Positions 39,048 to 47,378 of a stretch of DNA of 47,654 bases are shown here, piece by piece. Under the pieces are notes generated by a model. The model was not told where the DNA came from. It did no database searches and saw only the letters and a program-made list of their open reading frames with translations. Position 1 is the stretch's first letter; the number at the start of each line of letters is the position of its first letter. Made by a program: the position numbers and the translations under genes. Source of the stretch: JAKAKT01 sp041305385 (GTDB taxonomy: Archaea > Micrarchaeota > Micrarchaeia > Burarchaeales > JAKAKT01); NCBI GenBank assembly GCA_041305385.1, contig JBFYLO010000062.1:1-47654 (forward strand), read 5' to 3'.

Positions 39048-41438
39048 GTGAGAAAGGCGACCATAACTCTCATAGCCTTGCTTGCGCTTTCAGCATTGGC
39101 ATTTTCTTCGTTCATCGTGAGTCCTGACCAGGACAATTTCGACATCCTCCAGAATTCGAGCATGGTCAGGACCTACATGGTCGAAAGCAACGATACTTCA
39201 GGCATAATAGACGTTTCCACCAGCATTGCCTGGGTTTACGACACCACTGACTACCTTAACGTAACCCCGGGAAAGACCTATGCTGTAAAAGTCACCTTCA
39301 GCCCAGGCATGCTGCCCCCAGGCAGCTATTCAGTTGTTTTAACGTTCGCAGCAAAGGGCGGAGACATAAAGACGGCCAAGGCCAACACCCGGGTCGTGAA
39401 GACGAGTTGGATTTACAATTATCTCCTCCCAGGCGAGTTCTATACCGACATAACCTACCAAAACTACACAATCGGTAACTCGACCTATTCGCTTGTTTTA
39501 ATAAAGGGCGCCGATGCCCTTCTCATAAAGAACGACAAGGAGATAGTGAAGAACACAGACGAAATCAGGACATTCTACAATCAGTACTACCGCAACACCA
39601 TTTACCCCCAGGACTCCGAGCTCAGCCAACTGGCTTCCTACCTAAAGTCATTCAACGAAAGCAGGAATAGGCCAGTGCAATACTCATCCGGCATGGGGGC
39701 AGAGCCAGCGTGCAGGCAGTTCCTAGGGATAACATTCCTTAAACAGTCAACTGGGCAGGAGGTCCACGACCTGACTACCGCGACAATGGCCTGCCAGATA
39801 GTCCACGCAGATGATTTAGCAGCATGCGGGGAGCCAACCATAGTCTACGGCACCCTGGAATTCGGAGTCAACGTCTACAACTTGGACAAAAACCTCTCCG
39901 AATACGAGAAAGCAATGTCTAGCCTTACGGTGGAAAACGCTCCTGACCAGCTCGCCTCATCCAAGGTCTTCCTAGAAAAGGCGAGGCTAAGTGCCTTTGA
40001 GGCAAATAACTCAAAACTCAGGTATGACACCTCCTGCAGGACATGCGTTGGCATGTGCCCGATGATTCCGTACAACCTAACGGCCCTTGACCAGGCAGTT
40101 TCGTTCATAGGGAGACTCAGCACCAAGGCAGAGCCTCTAAGAGGCCTTAGCTCCAAGCCTTCTGACCTTCTCTCCAAAACCAACAAGAGGCTTTCCGATG
40201 TGCTGGGAAAGGCGCACAAGGAAGCATACTCCATTAGATACGAGACGATAAGGCCGATTGCCGAAGAGCTCTCCCAAAAGGTGGCAGTTGCTTCGACCAA
40301 TGTTTACAGCCCGGAGCTTCAAGCCAAATTCGCGGAGCTTAATAATGTCACCGCAACCCTTGAATCGATAATCGAGAGCGGGGATTACAGTGACGTTGCA
40401 AAGCTCGACCAGCTTTTCGACTCCAACATGGACAAGTTCTACTCTGCGAGGGCCGACCTAGATGTCGTCCTGGGCGAAACCACCGGCATGTACGAGAAAG
40501 TCTATTCCATCAGGCAGAATGCTTCCGACCACCTGGTAATCGCCCAGATGAACGTGCTGTCCGAGGACCAGGCATTCTCCGGCCTTCAGGGCCTTCGGGA
40601 CCGCATGACCCTGGCGGACTCAAAATTCACGAAGCCGCTCAGGGCCGACCTAGCTGAGGAGCTCATTGCCGACTACTCGGGCATCGCCGAAGAAGCGAAG
40701 GCGATAGCGAAGACAAAACCGTCGTCCAGCATAGTCGGGCGCATGGTGAGCAAGATAGTCCGCACAGAAAAATGGATTGCAATATCCCTGGTAGGGCTTT
40801 TCAAGCCCCTCACGCTCTCAGAAAAAACCCTGATTTCTGAATACGTGGGTCCGGCGACTGCCGGCCTTGTTGCATTCGCGCTCGCCGGCGTCTTGCTCTT
40901 TCTGCTCATCGCCTATGCGCTGAGGAACAGGAGAAGGCTCGGAAGGGTCAGGCACCAGCTGATGCTCTACTCGTTCTTCTCGGCGGCGACACTGGCCGTG
41001 GCGCTCATTTGCGTCGGAGTTTTCTATTACCTCACGCTAGTCTATTCCGGTGAGACAACCCTCAACATGTTCAAGTTCGAGATTCCGAAAGCCGGCGGAG
41101 TCGCGATATTCGTAGACGAGGCAACAGCATACTCATCACAAAATCCAGAACAGACCAAGCTGCTCATGTCCGAATGCGGGGAAAGCATGGCGCTCGCGCT
41201 TTCGGAATACAACCCCAGGGCGTATTACATCCAGGGCGATTCGTGCAGGATTGGGGGCCAACTGCTCAACTACTCTGACTGCGACAGGGAGTTCTCGTCC
41301 CTTCCGATAATCTACGTCCGCTACGGGCCGAGTAACATAGTCTCTTTCAGGAACCTTTACGCAGTCAATGCGACCCTCGAGGGAGGAGACGACTGGTTCA
41401 GGGCCTGCCACCTGGCCGGCGCATTGAGGCGAGACTAA
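39048..41438 (+). CDS. large secreted/membrane protein of the surface cluster
   Basis: 796 residues. Signal peptide (ITLIALLALSALAFSSFIV), a beta-rich extracellular N-domain (~20-130), a long helical extracellular part (KVFLEKARLSAFEANNSKL..., Cys cluster CRTCVGMC), then two membrane helices near 605-630 and 645-675, and a C-terminal ~110-residue extracellular domain. That last domain (AGGVAIFVDEATAYSS, SECGESMALALSEYN, IIYVRYGPSNIV) resembles the soluble part of the next gene. Family unknown. GTG start 39048; TATA-like TTTTTAATT near 39018-39026. Confidence 0.75.
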   Translation: MRKATITLIALLALSALAFSSFIVSPDQDNFDILQNSSMVRTYMVESNDTSGIIDVSTSIAWVYDTTDYLNVTPGKTYAVKVTFSPGMLPPGSYSVVLTFAAKGGDIKTAKANTRVVKTSWIYNYLLPGEFYTDITYQNYTIGNSTYSLVLIKGADALLIKNDKEIVKNTDEIRTFYNQYYRNTIYPQDSELSQLASYLKSFNESRNRPVQYSSGMGAEPACRQFLGITFLKQSTGQEVHDLTTATMACQIVHADDLAACGEPTIVYGTLEFGVNVYNLDKNLSEYEKAMSSLTVENAPDQLASSKVFLEKARLSAFEANNSKLRYDTSCRTCVGMCPMIPYNLTALDQAVSFIGRLSTKAEPLRGLSSKPSDLLSKTNKRLSDVLGKAHKEAYSIRYETIRPIAEELSQKVAVASTNVYSPELQAKFAELNNVTATLESIIESGDYSDVAKLDQLFDSNMDKFYSARADLDVVLGETTGMYEKVYSIRQNASDHLVIAQMNVLSEDQAFSGLQGLRDRMTLADSKFTKPLRADLAEELIADYSGIAEEAKAIAKTKPSSSIVGRMVSKIVRTEKWIAISLVGLFKPLTLSEKTLISEYVGPATAGLVAFALAGVLLFLLIAYALRNRRRLGRVRHQLMLYSFFSAATLAVALICVGVFYYLTLVYSGETTLNMFKFEIPKAGGVAIFVDEATAYSSQNPEQTKLLMSECGESMALALSEYNPRAYYIQGDSCRIGGQLLNYSDCDREFSSLPIIYVRYGPSNIVSFRNLYAVNATLEGGDDWFRACHLAGALRRD

Positions 41439-41917
41439 TGAAAAAAGAAATGATGATATTTTTCGGAATACTGGTCCTCATAGGCGTTGCGTTATACCTG
41501 GTGGACAGCTACGGGGTTTTCAAGCAGAATGGCCAAAAGACAAGCGGGAATGAAATCGGGGTGAGCGGATTCCTGGAAATCCTGAAAAAGGAAAATGATT
41601 TCGGAATCGCGATGTGGATGGAGCCGGAGCAAGAGAAGAACAAATGGACAATAGAATGCGCAGTGGGCCTCTCCGAAAGCCTCTCGATGCTTGGGAAGAA
41701 TGTAAAGAACTACGGATTCGAGTCAGGGTATTGCGTGAATTCGGATTTGGCCAACGTCAGCCAGGGGGAGTGCCTCAGGGAGCTCAACAACCATTACTAT
41801 TTCGAGATAAGGTACGGGCCGCCATCCACCAGGTTCAATGAGAAAAAGGCAGTTATTTATGTCGACCAGAGCTTCACCGGGAAATGTGCCATCTCTGCGG
41901 CAAATTCGTCATCCTAA
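41438..41917 (+). CDS. single-TM protein paralogous to the C-terminal domain of the preceding gene
   Basis: 159 residues: membrane helix at 5-22 (MMIFFGILVLIGVALYLV) and a ~120-residue outer domain. FGIAMWMEPEQEKNKWTIECAVGLSESLSMLG, SGYCVNSDLAN, CLRELNNHYYFEIRYGPPS and KCAISAA line up with the C-terminal domain of the 796-residue protein, including several Cys positions. The ATG overlaps the previous stop by one base, so they are co-translated and may form a heteromer. Function unknown. Confidence 0.75.
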   Translation: MKKEMMIFFGILVLIGVALYLVDSYGVFKQNGQKTSGNEIGVSGFLEILKKENDFGIAMWMEPEQEKNKWTIECAVGLSESLSMLGKNVKNYGFESGYCVNSDLANVSQGECLRELNNHYYFEIRYGPPSTRFNEKKAVIYVDQSFTGKCAISAANSSS

Positions 41918-41932
41918 GTTTGCGGTGTTCAT

Positions 41933-42838
41933 TTGTTGCGCGAAGAAATCATAAAGCTGAAGATAAGCTCCAGGGCAGTCATACTTGCCCACAACTACCA
42001 GACTCCGGAAATCCAGGATATCGCTGACTACGTCGGGGATTCGCTCGACCTCTGCAGGAGCGCGCAGAAGACTGATTCGGAGTATATCGTTTTCTGCGGA
42101 GTGGACTTCATGGCAGAGGCCGCAAGCATACTCACCGGGAAGAAGGTCCTCCTACCGGAGCCGGATGCCCGCTGCCCCCTGGCCGGAATGCTTTCAGCCA
42201 GGGAAGTGAGGGACGCAAAGAAAAAGCACCCGGGAGTTCCCGTCGTTCTCTATGTGAACACCCTTGCGGAGGCAAAGGCCGAGGCAGACATCATATGTAC
42301 TTCAGCGAACATTGTTGAGGTAATAAACTCCCTGGACTCTGAGACGGTGATTTTCGGGCCTGACCAGAACATGGCCCATTACGCAAGGAAACGGACAAGC
42401 AAGAAAATAATTGCAATTCCTGAGGGCGGCCACTGCATCGTGCACCAGGGGCTCCTTCCTGCCAAGCGAATCAGGGAGATGATGGGCGCTCATCCCGATG
42501 CGATTCTTCTCGCCCATCCTGAATGCGAGCCAGAGGTCCAGGAAATGGCCGACCACATAGTCAGCACCAACGGAATGGCCAAGCTCGCCCGCTCGCTTCC
42601 AGTCAAGGAGTTCATCGTGGCGACCGAGGAGGGGCTAGGCTACAGGCTTTCCAAGGAAAATCCAGGAAAGAGATTTTATGTCCTCAAGGGCGCAGTCTGC
42701 AGGAACATGAAGAAGACGACCATGGCGAAGTTGCGCGACTGCCTGCTGAGAAAAGAACCGCTGGTTTCGGTCCCCAAGGAGACTGCTGAGAAAGCGAAAA
42801 GGGCCATAGAGCGCATGATGGAGCTTTCCAAAGCCTAG
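41933..42838 (+). CDS. nadA: quinolinate synthase
   Basis: 301 residues, the short archaeal form. The three cluster-binding cysteines are present: Cys81 (DARCPLAG), Cys168 (EGGHCIVHQG) and Cys256 (GAVCRNMK). AHNYQTPEIQDIADYVGDSL holds the substrate residues. With an oxidase or dehydrogenase for aspartate (not in the window) it makes quinolinate for NAD; its oxygen-sensitive [4Fe-4S] cluster fits an anaerobe. TTG start at 41933 with GCGGTG upstream. A T-rich tract follows the stop (42838-42852), probably a terminator. Confidence 0.96.
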   Translation: MLREEIIKLKISSRAVILAHNYQTPEIQDIADYVGDSLDLCRSAQKTDSEYIVFCGVDFMAEAASILTGKKVLLPEPDARCPLAGMLSAREVRDAKKKHPGVPVVLYVNTLAEAKAEADIICTSANIVEVINSLDSETVIFGPDQNMAHYARKRTSKKIIAIPEGGHCIVHQGLLPAKRIREMMGAHPDAILLAHPECEPEVQEMADHIVSTNGMAKLARSLPVKEFIVATEEGLGYRLSKENPGKRFYVLKGAVCRNMKKTTMAKLRDCLLRKEPLVSVPKETAEKAKRAIERMMELSKA

Positions 42839-42875
42839 TTTTTTTGGTTTTTCCAGGCCTTCCCCAAGCGTAAGG

Positions 42876-42945
42876 TATAAATAGGGCCTTTTCAAGATAT
42901 CTTAAGGCGATCAAGTTTCAAGAGGGCGAGGGCAGCAATCTGCCC
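42876..42945 (+). promoter_or_regulatory. archaellin promoter and leader hairpin
   Basis: TATAAATA at 42876-42883 predicts a start near 42905 and a ~55-nt leader. GGGCA (42930-42934) can pair with TGCCC (42941-42945), a small hairpin just ahead of GGAGAGGCGA, the probable ribosome site before ATG 42961. Confidence 0.6.
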
Positions 42946-42960
42946 GGAGAGGCGATTCAA

Positions 42961-43554
42961 ATGGGCGTTTGGACTAAGAAAGGTGCCGTCGGTATAGGCA
43001 CACTGATAATTTTCATAGCCATGGTTTTAGTGGCTGCCATAGCAGCTGCAGTGCTGATAAACGTTTCAGGAATCCTGCAGCAGAGGGCGATGGCCACAGG
43101 CAAGGAATCCATCCAGCAGGTTTCATCCAACATAGTGATAGTCTCAGTCAGCGGGGTTACGAATAGCGGCAGGACCAATGTAGAAAACATCAGCCTCGCC
43201 ATAACTGCCGCCGCAGGCGCAGGAAGGATAGACATGAGGTACACGGTTCTCCAGGCGAGCAACGGGGTGAACCAAAGTTACCTGAACTACTCAAGCGTCT
43301 CGATGACTACTGGGACATATGTCGCGACAGAAATAAGGGACCCGACCAACCTGTTCACCGTGGACACCCCAGTCATAGATGGTTCTTCACTCATAAAACT
43401 TCAGTTCGGTGCAACCGACCAGGTGCCGCCCATCTATTTCCCTCCAAGGCAGCAGTATAAGTTCGTCATAATCCCGGAGCATGGGGCCAGCGTGACAATA
43501 GCCGGCATAATACCCGAGTCTTTCTCGAGCACCAACATCGACATCTACCCATAG
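42961..43554 (+). CDS. flaB: archaellin (flagellin-type filament protein)
   Basis: 197 residues. The N-terminus has a class III signal peptide: a short basic leader (MGVWTKKG) ending at the pre-archaellin peptidase site Lys-Lys-Gly|Ala-Val-Gly, then the long hydrophobic assembly helix AVGIGTLIIFIAMVLVAAIAAAV and the usual GILQQRAMATGKES segment. The rest is a beta-rich outer domain with N-x-S/T sites. No archaellum accessory genes (flaC-flaJ) are adjacent, so it is a solitary filament gene here. Confidence 0.92.
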   Translation: MGVWTKKGAVGIGTLIIFIAMVLVAAIAAAVLINVSGILQQRAMATGKESIQQVSSNIVIVSVSGVTNSGRTNVENISLAITAAAGAGRIDMRYTVLQASNGVNQSYLNYSSVSMTTGTYVATEIRDPTNLFTVDTPVIDGSSLIKLQFGATDQVPPIYFPPRQQYKFVIIPEHGASVTIAGIIPESFSSTNIDIYP

Positions 43555-43591
43555 AAAATTCGCCTTTAATTTCTTTCTCTTTCCCCCAGAA

Positions 43592-44788
43592 TTACCTATA
43601 CCTCAGGAACGCCCCCACGCCCTTGAATCCAACGAGGAACTGGCTCCCCTCGCTTGTTTCCGATGAAATGAGGACCGTCTTTATGTTCTTTTCCTCTGCA
43701 AGCCCCACCAGCTCATCGGCTACGTCCATCTCGCCTTCGACCCTGAATAACCCGCCGCAGCTGCACTTCAGGTCCTCGGCCTTTTCCGCAATCCTCGTTT
43801 CCTTTGTTCCGCATCTGGAGCAGGCTAGCGAGAACCTCTTGAGTTTCAGGTCCTCGGAAACCAGGAGCGTGTCCGCCTTGTTGCTCTCGAGAGCTTCCCT
43901 CACTTCCTTTTCCCCGTAAGTCACGAGCTCGTCCTTCACAACCCTGCGCATGAACTCGCTCACAACCTGCCTTTCCTTAATCGACTCCTGTTCGGAAATC
44001 AGGTCCGACGACTTGTTCATCAGCTCATGCACCCCGTATTCGTTCGTGTAGCCGGTGTCGAGCATCCCTAGCATCGTTATCTGGTAATTGAAAGGCTTAA
44101 GTTTCAGGAAGTCCTCTTTCGCAGGCCCTGGCCCGCCGACAATCACGCCTTTCAGCCCGGCTGGCAAAAACGACGTATCCATCGCCTCGCCGATTCTCTT
44201 GTAATATTTCTCGATGCTCTCCTCAATCAAGCGCTGATACCTCCGCTGCGACTGCCCCCCCTTGTTGATTTTTGCGTGCGCAGTCGAGTTGAGGGTGCGG
44301 ATTATCTTCACCTGCTTTCCCCTGAGAATTGCAAGCGTCGCCTCGCGCCCGTCCATCACGATGAGCCCATAAGACTCCTTGGCCATCAGCATGTCCTCGA
44401 GCGGGTCCAGCACAAACGAGGAGTCGCACCTGTAGAACTGGACCCCGAGCGGCTCCGGAGGCTCGAGCGAGAAGAGCTGGACATCTGGCCTGCCAAGGTC
44501 CTTGGAAATGTTCCCGCAGAATATCGCAATCCCGTTCTCGGGCGGGGCCTTGAACATCTTCAGGTAGTTCAATAGTTTCTCGAGGGCTTCGAGCACATTC
44601 TTCCTGGTTGTTTTCGATTTAATGTTCGAGGCCTGGCCATACTCATCCCGAAGCTTCCCGGTTATCTCCCCGAGCGGATAGCCGGGGCTGATGTACAGGG
44701 AGACGAGCTCGGTTCCACTGCCGCGAATCTCCCTCAGGATTTTGAGGTTCTTCTTCAGCTCGTGAACGAGCTTGCTTTTTTCAGCCAT
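43592..44788 (-). CDS. prf1: peptide chain release factor aRF1
   Basis: 398 residues. NIKS (55-58) is the stop-codon decoding motif and GGQ (177-179) the peptidyl-tRNA hydrolysis motif. The C-terminal domain carries a Cys-x-x-Cys and a Cys-x-Cys (CSRCG, CSCGG), a zinc-ribbon-like mini-domain. Terminates translation at all three stop codons, matching the use of TAA, TAG and TGA throughout the window. Confidence 0.97.
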   Translation of the reverse strand: MAEKSKLVHELKKNLKILREIRGSGTELVSLYISPGYPLGEITGKLRDEYGQASNIKSKTTRKNVLEALEKLLNYLKMFKAPPENGIAIFCGNISKDLGRPDVQLFSLEPPEPLGVQFYRCDSSFVLDPLEDMLMAKESYGLIVMDGREATLAILRGKQVKIIRTLNSTAHAKINKGGQSQRRYQRLIEESIEKYYKRIGEAMDTSFLPAGLKGVIVGGPGPAKEDFLKLKPFNYQITMLGMLDTGYTNEYGVHELMNKSSDLISEQESIKERQVVSEFMRRVVKDELVTYGEKEVREALESNKADTLLVSEDLKLKRFSLACSRCGTKETRIAEKAEDLKCSCGGLFRVEGEMDVADELVGLAEEKNIKTVLISSETSEGSQFLVGFKGVGAFLRYR

Positions 44789-44831
44789 CTGCCCCGCCTT
44801 ATATTCACTAGGGAACGGAATTAATTAAATG

Positions 44832-45368
44832 TCATCCCTCGAGAACTCTCACTTTCCCAGTTGAGATGTCGTAAATTGCGCCGAAGATTCTTAGTTCTCC
44901 CTCGCGAACTAGGTGTGAAATCACTTCGCTCTTCTCGAGCATGTTCTTGGTTTGGAGCTTGACATTCTCGACTACCGCCCCATCCTCGTTTCCCCCTGCC
45001 TTTTCAACTGCCGGGGTTATGCAATCCAGGAGTTCCCCAATTTTGCCCTCTCCGCCTCCCTTGCACGCAGCGCAGACTGCCCCGCACTTCGTGTGTCCAA
45101 GCACCACTAAATTCTTCGCCCTAAGGTGCTCTGCCGCATATTCAACGGAGGCCAGAACATCGCAATCGCAGGCAACGTTTCCCGCAACCCGCACCACGAA
45201 GAGCTCTCCGAGCCCGCATCCAAAAATGAATTCCGGCACCACCCTCGAATCCGAACACGTGAGCACAATGGTGTGCGGCTTCTGGCCCTTTGTGAGCTCG
45301 GCCAGCACTTTCCTGTCGGAATTTTTCGCGAAATTCTCGTTTCTCTTCAGTAGCTCCTTGAACTCCAT
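44832..45368 (-). CDS. beta-class carbonic anhydrase
   Basis: 178 residues. TCSDSR gives zinc Cys38 and the Asp40/Arg42 pair; HTKCGAV gives zinc His92 and Cys95; the DYLASVEYA-like DVLASVEYAAEHL helix and C-terminal IFGAIYDISTGKV are typical. It interconverts CO2 and bicarbonate. ATG 45368 is preferred over GTG 45392 because a GGGTGTGAT site lies just before it. Probably downstream of serS on the same transcript (32-bp gap). Confidence 0.95.
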   Translation of the reverse strand: MEFKELLKRNENFAKNSDRKVLAELTKGQKPHTIVLTCSDSRVVPEFIFGCGLGELFVVRVAGNVACDCDVLASVEYAAEHLRAKNLVVLGHTKCGAVCAACKGGGEGKIGELLDCITPAVEKAGGNEDGAVVENVKLQTKNMLEKSEVISHLVREGELRIFGAIYDISTGKVRVLEG

Positions 45369-45400
45369 AAAATCACACCCACTGTTTTTCACTCAATACT

Positions 45401-46663
45401 CTAAATCTCCTCAAGCCCCCCCACATACGGCCTCAGGGCTTTCGGGACCTCAATCTTCCCGTTCTTTTTCTGGTAATTCTCCATTATCGCGACGAGCGTT
45501 CTCCCAACTGCGACCCCGCTCCCGTTCAGCGTGTGCACGAATTCCGGCTTTCCCTCCTTGTTCCAGTAGCGGATGCTCATCCTTCTGGCCTGGAACGCCT
45601 CGCAGTTGCTGCACGAGGAAATTTCGCGGTACTTGTTCTGGGATGGAATCCAGACCTCGATGTCGTAGGTTTTCGAGGAAGCGAATCCCAAGTCCCCAGT
45701 GCACAACACCTTGACCTGGTAGGGAAGCTCGAGCAACTGGAATATCCCCTCAGCGTCCTTGGTGAGCTTCTCGAGTTCCTCATATGATTTCTCCGGCTCA
45801 GTTATCTTCACCAGCTCCACCTTGTCGAACTGGTGCTGCCTTATCATCCCCCTTATATCCTTCCCGTAGGCGCCCGCCTCCCGTCTGAAGCACGGCGTGT
45901 AGGCGGCATAGTAAATCGGAAGCTTTCCCCTCTCGAGAATCTCGCCGGCGTGCATGTTCGCGAGCGGGACTTCAGCAGTGGGAATCAGGTAAAACCCGTC
46001 CCTCTCGCACTTGTAGAGCTCAATTTCGAATTTCGGGAGCTGGCCCGAGCCGGTCATAGTTTTCTCGTTCACAAGCAGTGGCGGGGAGACCTCCAGATAT
46101 CCATTCCTTATGTGTGTGTCGAGCATGAAATTTATCAAGGCCCGCTCAAGCCTGGCGGCCGCTCCTTTCAGTGCAGTGAACCTGGAACCAGCAAGCTTAA
46201 CCCCTCTCTCGAAGTCCAGGATGTCCCTTTCCTTGCCGAGGTCCCAGTGGGCTTTCACATCGCCTTCCTTCTTCCTCGGTTCCCCCCATCTCCTTATCAC
46301 CTGATTCTCACTCTCGTCCTTCCCAACAGGCACCGAGACATGCGGAATGTTGGGCAGGTTCAGGGCAAGCGAAGCTATCCTTTCCTCGAGTGCAATTACC
46401 TCCTTCTCAACCTCCTCGAGCTCCTCATTCACTTTTTTCATCTCGGCTATTCTCCCGTCTGCTTTCTCCTTTTTCTTCTTCATGCCAGCCACTTCAAGGG
46501 AGACCTTGTTCTTCTTCGCCCTGAGCTCGTCGGCCTTCTGTTTCTCCTCCCTCCATCTCTTGTCGCACTTTACAATCTCCCCAAGCGGGGCTTCGGAGTT
46601 CCTCTTCTTCAGCATGTCCCCTAAGGCTTCCGGATTCGCCCTTACAAACCGCATGTCAAGCAT
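45401..46663 (-). CDS. serS: seryl-tRNA synthetase
   Basis: 420 residues, the common (non-methanogenic) SerRS type. N-terminal coiled-coil arm (~30-100, RIAEMKKVNEELEEVEKEV) for tRNA-Ser; class II catalytic core with motif 2 PCFRREAGAYGKDIRGMIRQ and motif 3 NGSGVAVGRTLVAIMENYQ; LIPTAEVPLAN is the serine-site loop. ATG 46663 has GTGAAGG just upstream; the GTG at 46672 is an alternative overlapping the DUF1858 gene by 4 bp. Operon with nrdR and the DUF1858 gene. Confidence 0.97.
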   Translation of the reverse strand: MLDMRFVRANPEALGDMLKKRNSEAPLGEIVKCDKRWREEKQKADELRAKKNKVSLEVAGMKKKKEKADGRIAEMKKVNEELEEVEKEVIALEERIASLALNLPNIPHVSVPVGKDESENQVIRRWGEPRKKEGDVKAHWDLGKERDILDFERGVKLAGSRFTALKGAAARLERALINFMLDTHIRNGYLEVSPPLLVNEKTMTGSGQLPKFEIELYKCERDGFYLIPTAEVPLANMHAGEILERGKLPIYYAAYTPCFRREAGAYGKDIRGMIRQHQFDKVELVKITEPEKSYEELEKLTKDAEGIFQLLELPYQVKVLCTGDLGFASSKTYDIEVWIPSQNKYREISSCSNCEAFQARRMSIRYWNKEGKPEFVHTLNGSGVAVGRTLVAIMENYQKKNGKIEVPKALRPYVGGLEEI

Positions 46664-46668
46664 GTCCT

Positions 46669-46899
46669 TCACTTTTTCTTCACAGCATTCTGTTTAGCCT
46701 TCGGTTCCTTGTTTTTACCATCATTCAATTCCAGGAGCATTTTCTCCAAATCAATCCCGTGCGAGAGCGCGCCCTGCTCGAGGCTCTCCATTGAGGCCAT
46801 CGGGCACCCTATGCAAGTGAGGCCGTTTTTCAGGAAAACAGGAATGCTCTCCGGATGCTCCCTTATCACCTGGCCAATCGTCATGTCCTTCGTTATCAC
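46669..46899 (-). CDS. DUF1858 domain protein
   Basis: 76 residues. ITKDMTIGQVIREHPESIPVFLKNGLTCIGCPMAS is the DUF1858/ScdA-N-like helical domain with a Cys-x-x-Cys (CIGC) that may bind a metal or act in redox. The Lys-rich tail (KNKEPKAKQNAVKKK) is unusual. By family it is linked to hybrid-cluster or iron-sulfur repair proteins; its role here is unknown. It sits between nrdR and serS on one strand with gaps of 8 bp or less. Confidence 0.85.
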   Translation of the reverse strand: MITKDMTIGQVIREHPESIPVFLKNGLTCIGCPMASMESLEQGALSHGIDLEKMLLELNDGKNKEPKAKQNAVKKK

Positions 46900-46907
46900 A
46901 TAATCAC

Positions 46908-47363
46908 CTATCGTTTCTCGAGCAGCCTGTGCAGCTCTTTTTCGAACGATTCAAGGTCCGTAAAGGACCTATACACTGATGCGAACCTGATATACGCAAC
47001 CTTGTCAACCCTCTTGAGATTCTTCATCACGAGCTCGCCTATTGCAGAGCTCTTGACCTCGTGGCTCTCGTTGTTGCGCAGCGCCCTCTCAATCTCGTCA
47101 ACCATCCGGTTTATGGAGTTTATCCCAACAGGCCTCTTCTCGCAGGCCTTCATTATCCCGCCCTTTAGTTTGTTCCTGTCGAAGCGCTCGCGCCTCCCGT
47201 CCTTCTTCAGAACTACAAGGTCCTCCAAGTCAGCGCGCTCATAGGTTGTGAATCTCCTTTCGCATTTTTCGCACTCGCGCCTCCTCCGGATTGCATCGGA
47301 GTCCTCGACCTCCCTGGAGTCGAGCACCTTGGTCTCTGAGTGGTGGCAATAGGGGCACCTCAT
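46908..47363 (-). CDS. nrdR: transcriptional repressor NrdR
   Basis: 151 residues. Zinc ribbon MRCPYC (Cys3, Cys6) with CEKC (Cys31, Cys34), then the ATP-cone (VVLKKDGRRERFDRNKLKGGI ... VAYIRFASVYRSF). It senses ATP/dATP and represses ribonucleotide reductase genes in bacteria; some archaea have it too. Nearly the whole family is bacterial, so old transfer is possible. ATG 47363 lies ~20-30 bp after TATAAAAAT on the minus strand (47382-47393), giving a leaderless mRNA. Confidence 0.95.
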   Translation of the reverse strand: MRCPYCHHSETKVLDSREVEDSDAIRRRRECEKCERRFTTYERADLEDLVVLKKDGRRERFDRNKLKGGIMKACEKRPVGINSINRMVDEIERALRNNESHEVKSSAIGELVMKNLKRVDKVAYIRFASVYRSFTDLESFEKELHRLLEKR

Positions 47364-47378
47364 AGGTGAACTTCGCCC

